Origin: Mansonella perstans
Lineage: Eukaryota > Nematoda > Chromadorea > Rhabditida > Onchocercidae
Direction of reading: 5' to 3'
DNA length: 64,000 bases
Assembly: GCA_037074765.1 (NCBI GenBank)
Contig: JBAMDO010000158.1
Span: 1-64,000, forward strand
Made by a program: the position numbers and the translations under genes. Below the pieces are notes generated by a model that was not told the origin of the DNA, did not search any database, and worked only from the letters and a program-made list of their open reading frames with translations. This document shows, one piece after another, positions 1 to 9,694 of the stretch (positions are counted from its first letter, which is position 1; the number at the start of each line of letters is the position of its first letter).

Positions 1-218
1 CGAAATTTAAAATTATTTGAGTGAATTTTTCATTTCAAATATACTAATTAGTTTGTAGTTTACAAGAATTTTGCATATTTCGTTTTCTTTTCTTTAAAAA
101 AAAGAATCGCTTCTATATGTGTTTCTTTTATTTCCAATAAAATTTTTGGTGTTTTTTTTTTTTTTTTTTGAAGGTACAGCTAGAGAGAGTTATGCATTTG
201 CTTTTTTATTTTCTGTAG

Positions 219-1943
219 TAGTGTTAAATGAAACGGAACGGATAGCAAAACGGAAAATGATAAGTGATAATCGTGAACGACGAAAGTTGGAACATCTGAG
301 AACTGTACTAAGAGCTAATTCATTGGCTGATAAGCAGAGCGAATTTCAAGCACGAATAGATCAAGTGACAGCAAATTATTGCAAAATTCTGGACAACCCA
401 TTGGAGGTGAGATAGGGTTTAATCATTGTTCTAATGATGTTACAATATTATATTAAAAACTGTTAATGCTTTATTATTTTAAAATTGAGTTCCTTACAAT
501 GTGGGACATTAATTATTTGCTAAATAGGAGCATTTTCAAAAAAAAATAGGTATTAATTTACAAATTCTTAGTTGTAAATTGGAAATTTTTAAATTTGTCT
601 TTTTTATCATCTCTTAAATTACATTCATATATTATTATGAATTTACTAACTTCAACTTTTTTAAACTGACATTTCCAAATTTTCATCATTTCATATTAAT
701 TACGTCGTATGTAATTAATTAGGGAAAAAATGTTTAGCATTATTGATAGCAATGAAATTTCCTTCTTTTTTTTGCAACAATTTTAACAAATTAATTTTTA
801 ATTTTATAGCATAAATTCAAATCAGACGCAAAATGCGAACGATTATCTGAATTGACCAAACTAGTTAAGCAACAAATACGACGATTTGCTGAAACAATAG
901 AAATTTATCATACAGTTTGTTAAATTAAATCCATCGAAATTTGATATTTTAATTTTAAATTATTTCTAAAAATTTTGCACGTAGGAATTTTGCAAAAAGT
1001 TTTTTTTTCATATGCATATGCATAAATTTATATGCTACTTATAGCATGTAACTCTTAATTGCATATTTATGTTCAATAAATCGATTCGTTTGTTTTTTTA
1101 GCTGAATGATTTGGAACAAGAGATAATTGTTGCAAAAAGTTGGCTAGTGGTAAAAATCCTACAAGTTATTCATGAATTCAATCCTACAGAATGTTGTCTG
1201 ATGTTAGCGAACAACACAACTTACATAGCTGCCTCTAATAGCCATTGTCAGTTGGAATTGGATAAAACAACGAAAATTTTTGAAAATTTGATAAATTTGG
1301 CTAAAAGTTTTCATTGCATGCAATTGGATAATCGGCAATTAGCTTTGCTATCAGCATTGCTAATTTACAATCCTGAAAATGTAAAAGAATGCGTAAGTTG
1401 ATTAAGTTATTTATCTTGCCAAGCAACCATTATCACCACTGTTATAATTATTATTATTGTTATTGTAATAATAATCCTATAGGAATCATTTGCAGTTGAT
1501 TTTTTTGCTAAATTACTATAATTTATTGATGTTCTACCTTTTCATAAGGCTTTCAACTATTTGAATTAACGATAACTGATTAATTGTAATTAAATATACA
1601 ATCAAATCATTTCATTGTTCACTTATTATTTTTCATTTATAACGAATTCATGCTTTTCGCTTTTTTTTGCCGATGGAATTTAAATTGTTGAAAGATTTTA
1701 TTTGGACTTTGAGACAACAAATTTTAGAAGGAAAAAATTGATAAAGTACATATGGAATTATGGAAATGCTTGCAAAGTATTACTGAAATGAATGATGATG
1801 AATCGATTGATTTACTGCATTGGCCAAATCTTCTTGTTCGAATACCGTATTTGCTCGTTACGGTTTCCAATATGCAGAATTTTTTTTGCAACGAAAATAA
1901 CATCAATGCAGCAGCAAACATTCTCCTTTTTAAATTTTCATGA
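219..1943 (+). CDS. Nuclear hormone receptor, HNF4-like nematode type, 3' part (5' truncated by window edge)
   Basis: Four exons join in frame: 219-406, 810-914, 1102-1392, 1728-1943 (stop TAA). The first begins at TTCTGTAG and reads VLNETERI, which matches the AVQNERDRI-type extension just after the zinc-finger DNA-binding domain of HNF4-class receptors. The fingers must therefore lie upstream of the window. A charged hinge follows (RKMISDNRERRKLEHL), then an alpha-helical ligand-binding domain. The third exon contains VAKSWLVVKILQVI, resembling the helix 3-5 signature in which a KSWLE-like segment precedes the ligand pocket, and LALLSALLIYNPENV, a good match to the helix 8-9 region (ALLSALxxxNP). 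The last exon supplies helix 10 (KEKIDKVHMELWKCLQ, then LHWPNLLVRIPYLL). No clear AF-2 helix is visible before the stop. Inferred role: nuclear, ligand- or constitutively regulated transcription factor. The family is expanded and diverged in nematodes, so the orthologue is not assigned. Confidence 0.8.
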
Positions 1944-1982
1944 AATAATTTAGAGAAATAATCGAGATAGTTCATTGAAATA

Positions 1983-2092
1983 GATAAGATAGAAGATAGA
2001 AGTTACAAGTAAGTGATAATATAGAAGATAGAAATTACAGGTAAGTGATAAGATAGAAGATAGCAATGGTAGGTAAGTGATAAAATAGAAGT
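1983..2092. repeat. 32-bp tandem repeat, about 3.4 copies
   Basis: Copies start at 1983, 2015, 2047 and 2079. Each begins GATAAGATAGAAGATAG and ends near GGTAAGT. The three full copies differ at a few positions each. The array starts about 40 bp after the stop codon of the nuclear receptor, so it may lie in its 3' UTR. Confidence 0.85.
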
Positions 2093-2183
2093 TAGTGAAT
2101 TGAGATGGAAGACACTAGATAGATTTGCTGGCAGTTATTTTGAGAATTGGACTAATCATTTTATAAGATCTTCATGACAAAAG

Positions 2184-2900
2184 GTGGTTTAAACTCGGAC
2201 AGATTCATTTCAGTTCATGGACGAACGGTCAAACTTCAGTAATATTTAATGTAAAATGTTTAATGTGAGTGTGACTTATTTAGGATTCAGAGGAAAGCTT
2301 AGGAGTTACAGATTAACGAAAGATTTAATGAGTATATGAAACACTAGAATTTAAGCGTAGAGGTTAAATGTGTCGACATGGATAGCAAAGTTTAAAAAAG
2401 ATGTTTGGCGTGAGAATGTGAAATATTCAGAGACAAATTTGACAGAAACATGGGTGGTTAAACTTGAGCAAATAATTTGGCGTGAGAGCATCAATGATAT
2501 TAGACCGTGAACATGATGTATCTGATTGAAACATCGATGGCCGAAGCATTTGGGTAAGCGTTCTAAAGTAGGAGTGTGAATTTTAGAGTATTAGCGCGGA
2601 TAAATTCGATCGAAATATGAAAGATCACATATACATTTAGGTAAATGTTTGTCGTGACAATAGAATGTTAAAATATGAAAAAAGAAATTTAACGGAGCAT
2701 GGACGGTCTAAACTTCAGTAAATGTTTGACGTGAGAACGGAATATTAATTTGAGCACGGTAAATTCGACTGAAACGTGAATGGTCGTGCTTCTGACTGAA
2801 AGGTGGATGGTCATGTTTATGTATCAGTGTGTCTCGTATATGTCTGTGCGTGCGTGTGTATGGGTGCGGTTGCGTAAAGTGTTTGATGTGAAAAGTTGAA
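2184..2900. repeat. Highly diverged tandem array, period about 70-90 bp
   Basis: Recurring words are GG(T/C)(C/T)(T)AAACTTCAGTAA and GTTTG(A/G)CGTGAGAA. The second recurs near 2264, 2407, 2480, 2651 and 2729, with weaker forms near 2569 and 2885. Spacing is roughly 70-90 bp or a multiple. No reading frame is preserved. Confidence 0.6.
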
Positions 2901-3008
2901 TCCGTGAAATTAGCTGCACTTTCATAGAATGATTTACCAAAACATCAATTGCTATGATTTGAGCTATCCTAAGAAAAAACTGACATAGATATTAACTCTT
3001 AAGAGATT

Positions 3009-3335
3009 AATATTTGACATAATTTGCAAAATCGTAGAATCAAATTAGTGAAATTAATTCGATGACGAAAACGCAGATAATTTGCCACATTAAGCATAAA
3101 GAAATTAAGATAAAGTATAGATATTCAATGAAGGTAAATAAGTTCATAGGTAATAAGAAAAGATGAGTTTATAAGTAGCAAAAAAAGTATTTGGTAAGTT
3201 ATACTTTTTGTTTTTCCTTGTAACTTAAAATATTACAAATAATATTGGAAACAACTGAACCAATGAAGATGCATGCAATCAGGTAAGTTAATTTTTTAAT
3301 TTCACTCAAATTTTTAGCAAATACTTTTTTGAAAA
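3009..3335 (+). repeat. Dispersed repeat, copy 1
   Basis: This block aligns along its length with 6332-6685 in the same orientation. Shared words, in order: AATATTTGA, TAATTTGCAAAA, GTAGAAT, TTCATAGG, AATAAGAAAAGA, AAACTGAAC and TTTCACTCAAATTTTTA. Identity is moderate with many small indels. There are no terminal inverted repeats and no open frame. Confidence 0.7.
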
Positions 3336-4701
3336 GAACTTTGAATTCAAATATTGAAAATAGTTTAAATCTAGCGATCAGTTTTTAATTGATAATAAAT
3401 TATTGACTTCCATATTATATGCAAATGCAAATGTATTAATTTATATTTGTTTTTTTCAGATACGATTCAAAAAAATTCAAAACGACAGAAATGGAAATTT
3501 TTAACTTTTTTTTAGCAAAAATATTTTTGTTTTTTGAAAGCATTTTGAAAGATTTAAGAAAAAAATTTTTCGCAGACTTTTTTTGAATTTTAAAAATATT
3601 TGAAAATTTAAACAAATATATTTTAAAGAACCATTTAACAAAATTTTTGAAATGGAATAAAAAAAATATTAAAAATGGTTTTTCCATTTTTTTTTGGTTT
3701 CAAAAAACCATTTTCTTAAAAAGTTTTACATTTGTTAAAATGTTAAAAATCTCAAATTTAGAAAAAAAGATTCAAAAAAAATATTTCAGGAAATACAAAT
3801 CATACAATTTTTTCTTTTTTGGCTAATATTTCCAAATTTTTTTTTCCTGAAAAAATTTTCGAACAATTTTTGATTATTTTACAAAAAAATTTGTAAAAGT
3901 TAATAATAATAAAATTAATAATGATAATTAATACATTTTTTTTCGACTATGAATACAATTTTACGATTATTTTAGCAATACTTTTTTTCGTATATCTTTC
4001 GAAATAAAACTTTTTTTTCCTGCAATCGCTTCAGTTATTTGTTGCATGCAACATTTCATTCATTCAACGCATATTAAATTTTGTTTAAATCAATTCCGGT
4101 ATAATTAATTGCTGTTAATTACTAAAAAACATCGTCGTATGAGTACTAATATAAATAACGTTTCTATTTATTTTTTATTTTTAGCTTTTTTCTTTTTCTA
4201 AAATATACTGTTATACTGGAATATAAAATATTAGGCATTTATTATAAATAATTAATTATGATATAAAGTTCTACTGTCACTCACATTCAAAATTGAATAG
4301 AAGCATTTAGTAAGACCAATGATTAATGTATTAGTAAGACTACTGATCAGTTATAATTAGTGGATTGGAATAACTTAATGATTAATTTTAAAAATTTGCG
4401 AAGAAAAAAAAATGAAATAATTATGGCTAAAAGAAAGTGAAATTCAAGGCATCCATCAATGCCAAATTTGAATGAATCGGATATAACAACGATATCTGAT
4501 TAATAGCAACAACAATTTGTCGTTCTAGCTATTAAATAACAATATGGCTATTATTTACATAACGATGACAAAATTGTAGCAAAAATATATCAGTTGAAAA
4601 AATTGCTGTTAATACAATAAATATTTGGGGCTAATTAATTATCCCTTATAAATTAGTAATAATTTGATTCTTTTTTGGCATCTCTTTGATGCGATTTTTT
4701 T

Positions 4702-4983
4702 TCATCTATCATTTCGTGCTATTTCATTGCAACAATTATCATAAAAACTAGTTTGTAAACTGATTGATAATTTTTGTGGCAATGACAATTTATCATTGTG
4801 ACATACTTGAACGGCTGATTCGGTGAAAAACATTTCCATCGATTCACTGTGACTGTCATTTTCGTCTGCATCTATCATATTGTATACAGCTTGTAGTAGC
4901 AGATGATAATTAATGTAATTATTTGACAACAGTGATAAGATGTGATATGAAGTGAAGCATTGCAAATAACAAATGATTAGCAT
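4702..4983 (-). CDS. Uncharacterised ORF or terminal exon, 93 codons
   Basis: A minus-strand open frame whose C-terminal two thirds look protein-like: an acidic and serine segment (DADENDSHSESMEMF), then KLSLPQKLSISLQTSF and a stop after NEIARNDR. No domain is recognised. It lies about 400 bp downstream, on the same strand, of the decayed KCTD-like sequence, so it could be a remnant of that gene's tail or a chance frame. Start and splice sites are not clear. Confidence 0.25.
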   Translation of the reverse strand: MLIICYLQCFTSYHILSLLSNNYINYHLLLQAVYNMIDADENDSHSESMEMFFTESAVQVCHNDKLSLPQKLSISLQTSFYDNCCNEIARNDR

Positions 4984-5340
4984 ATTTTAGCATAAATAAT
5001 GTATTGCAATAATTATGCGAATATGATCAATAAAATGTAAAAGATTGAGAAATTTTAATTAAATATAAATTAAAATTATAACTAAAAGAGTTTGTGTTAA
5101 AATAAAATTGAAAAATATAAGAAATTGAAAAATACAACAATTGGTAATTGAAATTATATTGAAGCTAAAAGATTTAATGAATATGAAATTTCAACTTTGG
5201 AAAAAAAATTAAATTAATTGAAGAATTAAATTACATAAAAAACCTTACGCAGAGACGAAATTGATTTTGGTGTCAGTTCTTTTGTTGTGGATATATTTTA
5301 AAATTTTGTTATGTGAAGTAATATTATGTTTCGGATTACC

Positions 5341-6190
5341 GTATATAGTTAATGGTTTTGATTGGATGATATTTTGTTTCATACCAATGTATTGGACCAA
5401 TTGCTTCAATCAATTCAGGAAGTTTGTAAAATTGAACCTCATAAATGATTAAGCTCAGCTTATAGTCACACTTGGCAATGGATAACTTTTCCCATAACGC
5501 AAATAACCGAGTATGGTACGAAAAACATCATCATTACGATCGATAAATAAGTGACTGTTCTGAAAAATTGACCAGTTGATTGGTCAATAAAAAGTAATGA
5601 TTTCAATCAACTCATTGATAAAACTCTTTTATTTTTATAAAGATTCCTTAAGGATTAGCTGATAGTAATTAGTTTGCAAGGATTAATTAATGAAGTAAAT
5701 TTGATAAAGCTTACTTATTTTTTCTTGTTTTTTTTTTTTTTAAAATTTTAAAAGCAAAACATAAAATGAATTTTCGGTACAAAACTGAAATTATTTACAT
5801 CGGCATATGTTAAACAAAATGAATTTCACATGTGTTTAAACTATAAGATAATCATTTACTACATAAAGAGATAATTGTTAGAAATTGAATAAATTTTAAA
5901 CAATTTGTTTTTACTTAGTGAAAATCTAAAATTAGTATTTTAGTACTGATTCGTGCTTTTCATTTTTTTTTACAAATTGTCAAAGTTCATTAATGATTTC
6001 AATTTTAATTTTCCTTAAGAAACAAAAATTTTACCGAATCCAGCAAGTGATGCCAATTAGTGGTAAAAATTGTTGAAAATAACACTGTTCAATGAAAATG
6101 AGTGTTACTAGTTTAGTTTTAAATAAACTTCCACCAATATCCAGAATGATTGTCGTTCATCCATTTTAAAATATTTTATCCATATCAGCT
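5341..6190 (-). pseudogene. Decayed KCTD-like BTB/T1-domain gene
   Basis: Three collinear pieces of a potassium-channel-tetramerisation (T1/BTB) domain occur in order on the minus strand. Piece 1, about 6156-6100, reads TTIILDIGGSLFKTKLVTL, the family's VxLNVGGxxFxT signature. Piece 2, beginning at 5559 after a good TTTTTCAG, reads SHLFIDRNDDVFRTILGYLR, the FIDRDGxLFxxILxYLR signature. Piece 3, about 5460-5400, reads YEVQFYKLPELIEAIG, the LxxEAxFYxLxxLIxA signature. The pieces are in different frames: an ATG reading MDE precedes piece 1 but is out of frame with it, the frame shifts again after its TL, and pieces 2 and 3 need a further shift inside one exon, just after LRYGKSYPLP. An intron-like gap separates pieces 1 and 2, so this is a decayed gene rather than a processed copy. 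Intact relatives are adaptors for cullin-3 ligases or channel partners. The alternative is a real gene in a sequence with assembly indels. Confidence 0.6.
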
Positions 6191-6331
6191 GTAAAATTAA
6201 ATTTAAATTTGTTAAATCTTTTTCGTTTTTTTGCAATTAAAATAAATTGATGACAAAAAAAGAAATTAATTCCAGATGAAAATTAAAGCGATTTTAAGAA
6301 AGAATTGATATAAATATATTTTTAAGTGATC

Positions 6332-6685
6332 AATATTTGAATTTGGAACATATGAAAGATAATTTGCAAAACTGTAGAATTAAAGTAGTGAAATTTCCGG
6401 TATTTCCTATTATTTATTAATTAGATGATGAAAACTTGAATAATGAACAATATAGTGAGCATAAAGGAACTGAGGAAAAATATGCATAGTAAATGAAGAT
6501 AAACAAATTCATAGGAATAAGAAAAGACAAGTTTATAAGTAATAAGAAAAGTAATTGGCAAATTTTACTTTCTTTATCTTTATGACATGCAATAGTACAG
6601 AAACAAACTGAACTAATGAAAGTGCATCAAATAAGTTTAAATTTTAATTTCACTCAAATTTTTAATACTAAATTTCTTAAGAAAA
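6332..6685 (+). repeat. Dispersed repeat, copy 2
   Basis: Direct-orientation partner of 3009-3335, about 3.3 kb away. It carries an extra ~30 bp after GTAGTGAAATT, and shares the end words AAACTGAACTAATGAA and TTTCACTCAAATTTTTAA. Confidence 0.7.
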
Positions 6686-6947
6686 TTCAACTGTATATTA
6701 AGCGAAAAACTGCAATTTATTTTTTTTTTAAAAAAATGTTCCAATACTTCGAATAATTTAATCTTTCTTTTTTTCCTTGAAAAAATATTTTATGGTTAAC
6801 ATAATCCATAACAACTGTATTTAGTGACAACATGAAGAATCAAAAATCACAAAGTGCTGTCAGAATGAAATTTAATAGTGTATTAGTTTTCGTGGGCTAT
6901 TCTCACAATAAAACTCAGAAATTGAAAAGAGTGAATTTGAAAAATTC

Positions 6948-7500
6948 AATAAATCTTACAAAATACGTATGATTTGTAATTGTTACAAAGATTTGAAAAG
7001 AAAATTTGTCACAGACTCAATAAACCTGCGATGTTATGCAAAACTCGCAATCAGCACACACAAAATCAATACAAAATAGAAAAATAAAAAAAATAATTAC
7101 TATTGAAAATTCAGGTGAATGAAATTATAGAACCTGTAGATGTAGTGCAGCTAAATTATCGTAAATTATCGTAAAAAGAGAAAAATTTCAATAGATGCAG
7201 TAAATCTAGGATGATGATGTATGAAAATTTTCAAATACTCAACAATCATTTCAAATTAAGAAAGATGTTCGGTGAAATAAATGAAACTGTAGAACTGTAG
7301 ATGTATACTGGATGTACTAATTATGTGTTAGGTATAGATAAACTCCAAATTACTGTAATTTATCATAATGATTATAAAGCAAATTGTAACAAATTCAACA
7401 AATCAAGATGAATGTTTGTAAAATTTTCAAATACTTAACAATTATTTCAAACCAGAAAGGTAGAAGAAATTGATTATTGCTAAAATCTTATGGTGACATA
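6948..7500. repeat. Diverged tandem repeat, unit about 180-200 bp
   Basis: Unit starts resembling CAATAAATCTAGGATGATG lie near 7018, 7197 and 7395, with a partial one near 6948. The best-matching internal stretch, AAAATTTTCAAATACT(C/T)AACAAT(C/T)ATTTCAAA, occurs at about 7226 and 7418. A second shared segment is GAA(A)CTGTAGATGTA at about 7130 and 7290. Confidence 0.6.
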
Positions 7501-7902
7501 AATGAGAATATATAGGAAAAGGTGATGTGCTTGAGCAAACTTCCTAACAATCATCTAATACTCTCCCAATTTAATACATTCTTTCAAAAGTAAGCATTAC
7601 CTTAGATTGACTCACCCATCGTTCATTTCGTTTCTAAAAGGAAAATAAAAGATTCAATTTGCGATATAAAAAATTACTAAACAGTTAAATAGAATGCTAA
7701 CTATGTCATGTAACTTAATTACAATTAATCACAGCTAAATGTTCAATTAATGCTGATGCACTGTGCGCCGAATGTTTTTCATAATATTAGTGCATGCATA
7801 TTAATTACACCATGAAACAACACATTAATTACAGTAAATTAATTAGTAAAAACAAATTATTAATATCATACAAGTAATAATAATTACTAATTAGAATCAA
7901 AT

Positions 7903-7987
7903 GTTTAATTAACCATTTAGCATGTTTAGTTTTTTAACTTTTGCAAGCTGTTTTTACTTATTCTTTTCTTAATACTTTACTATTAAA
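7903..7987 (+). repeat. 85-bp direct duplication, copy 1
   Basis: Near-identical to 8378-8462. It begins GTTTAATTAACCATTTAGCA and ends TACTTTACTATTAAA, with about four substitutions. The flanks are not shared and there are no inverted termini. Confidence 0.85.
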
Positions 7988-8101
7988 GATTAATTTATCA
8001 ACTTTTTTTGCACGCTAAATAAATTTTACCTGATTAAATTTAATTCAGCATAGCTTTCTAGTTTTTTTTTTCAACCCGAATGATTTTTCAAACTATTGTA
8101 T

Positions 8102-8184
8102 CAATCAGTTATAGTTCAGATTCAAAGGATACAATCAATTATAGTGCAGATTCAAAGAATCAATTATAATTCAGATTCAAAGCA
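8102..8184. repeat. Short tandem repeat, three copies of 25-32 bp
   Basis: Three copies of ATCAATTATAGTTCAGATTC followed by AAAG, one with a 5-bp insertion. Non-coding. Confidence 0.75.
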
Positions 8185-8377
8185 TGATGCATAATGTCGG
8201 GAAAAAAAGAAAATTCCTCGCATTTCTATCACGTTCATTAGAAAACGGCAATTCGGGAATTAGAATTTTTCAATATTTTGAAAAATTTTTACAAATTTTT
8301 TTAATTCTTAATTTTGGTCCAAAATAGTGCAAGTTGTTGTAATTAAATATTTGAGAGTTTCGATAGTTTTCAAATTT

Positions 8378-8462
8378 GTTTAATTAACCATTTAGCATGT
8401 TTAGTTTTTTAACTTTTGCAAACTTTTTTTACTTATTCCTTTCTTAATACTTTACTATTAAA
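8378..8462 (+). repeat. 85-bp direct duplication, copy 2
   Basis: Partner of 7903-7987, 475 bp downstream in the same orientation. The similarity stops abruptly at both ends. Confidence 0.85.
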
Positions 8463-9694
8463 TTTACTTTTGCATATTTTTTTATTTCATTTGCAAATAT
8501 TTCTTATTTGTTTTCTATTGAACAAGATAGAATTGAGAATTTTTTGCAATGTATAGATTCTTGCTAAAATTTTACTTTATAATTGATCCATCTGTAAGTA
8601 TAGAAGTGTTTCGATAAATTATTGGCTTTGATTTTGCTGAGTTTTTCGGTGTAATGTCAAATTTGTACAAACGATTGCAGTTCATTTGACTGAAAATCTT
8701 GAATTGCCATATCAGTGGTTTTGAATTTCAAAAATGAATCGATATAGCTCGAAGTATTTCAAATGTAATCGTTCGTATTTCTTATCATTTCTCAATAATT
8801 CCTGATATTTGCAATGTTAGGATTCTCGATAAGAATTATGAAATAAGATAGGATCAGCATGAGATTATGATAACGGATACTGCAATATAAATATTTTAGT
8901 ACTGATTACGAGATATAGCTCATTTAATTTGTAAAAGAATTCGAATTTAACCAAAAAAAAAACATTATCGAATTAAGAGACATATATAGACTTATGAGAA
9001 TGAGTAGAGATTGAAAGGAAAAAAGAGAGGAAGAGACAATAGTAGTTACTAGCAATATGATGATACATCGACCAAATAAAGATTGAGAACAGTGAGGAAG
9101 AACATATGTTAGTGAGAGGCGCAGAGATTGAGAAAAATTTGAGACATGATCATTAGATTAGGTGAAAAAATTGTAATGTAGAAATGGGATTAATAAAATG
9201 GAAGAAAAGTAAATGTTTACTAATGAGAAACAGAGATTGATGGGAAGTGCGAAATGAAATGTCGTTAGAGAATGCAGAGATGGTTAAATGATAATTATGA
9301 GAGTAAGAGAGGATTGAGTGTAAAGAGTGTTTTTGGATAGAGAATGCAAGGGTTAGTAAGTAAGCGTTTGTCATTTAATAATTAAGCATATGATTAAGTA
9401 ATTATAAGTGAAAAAAAAGAGAGGAAAAATAAGTGTGAAAATTAAGGTTAAAAGGATATAAAGAGAGAGAGAGAGAGAGTTAAGGATTTGTAGAGATCGG
9501 ATAAAGACGAATAACGAATGAACTCTGACCTTTCTATTGATTATATCTTTATCAGTGCGTATCTAGTGTATAAATCTGTACAAATGCATTATTATTACTT
9601 CCATTGATTATTTAATTTAATTTAATTTTTTTTCTTTTATTCTAATTTTATTTCTAATTTATAATTCAACGATGTAAGCTTACTGGAACAATAA

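Larger units (their letters stand above)
1944..4701. other. Intergenic, repeat-rich, no gene seen
   Basis: The stretch after the nuclear receptor holds a 32-bp tandem repeat, a degenerate array with a period near 80 bp, one copy of a dispersed repeat (each listed separately) and a GT-rich tract at about 2820-2880. From about 3340 to 4700 it is A/T homopolymer-rich with no convincing coding exon on either strand. Confidence 0.6.
6191..9694. other. Intergenic, repeat-rich, no gene seen
   Basis: Holds the second copy of the dispersed repeat, a diverged ~190-bp array, an 85-bp direct duplication and a 25-32-bp repeat (listed separately). From about 8960 to 9480 the plus strand is strongly purine-rich (GAGA and GGAA words, ending in a GA run near 9468). 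No coding exon is supported. Confidence 0.6.
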
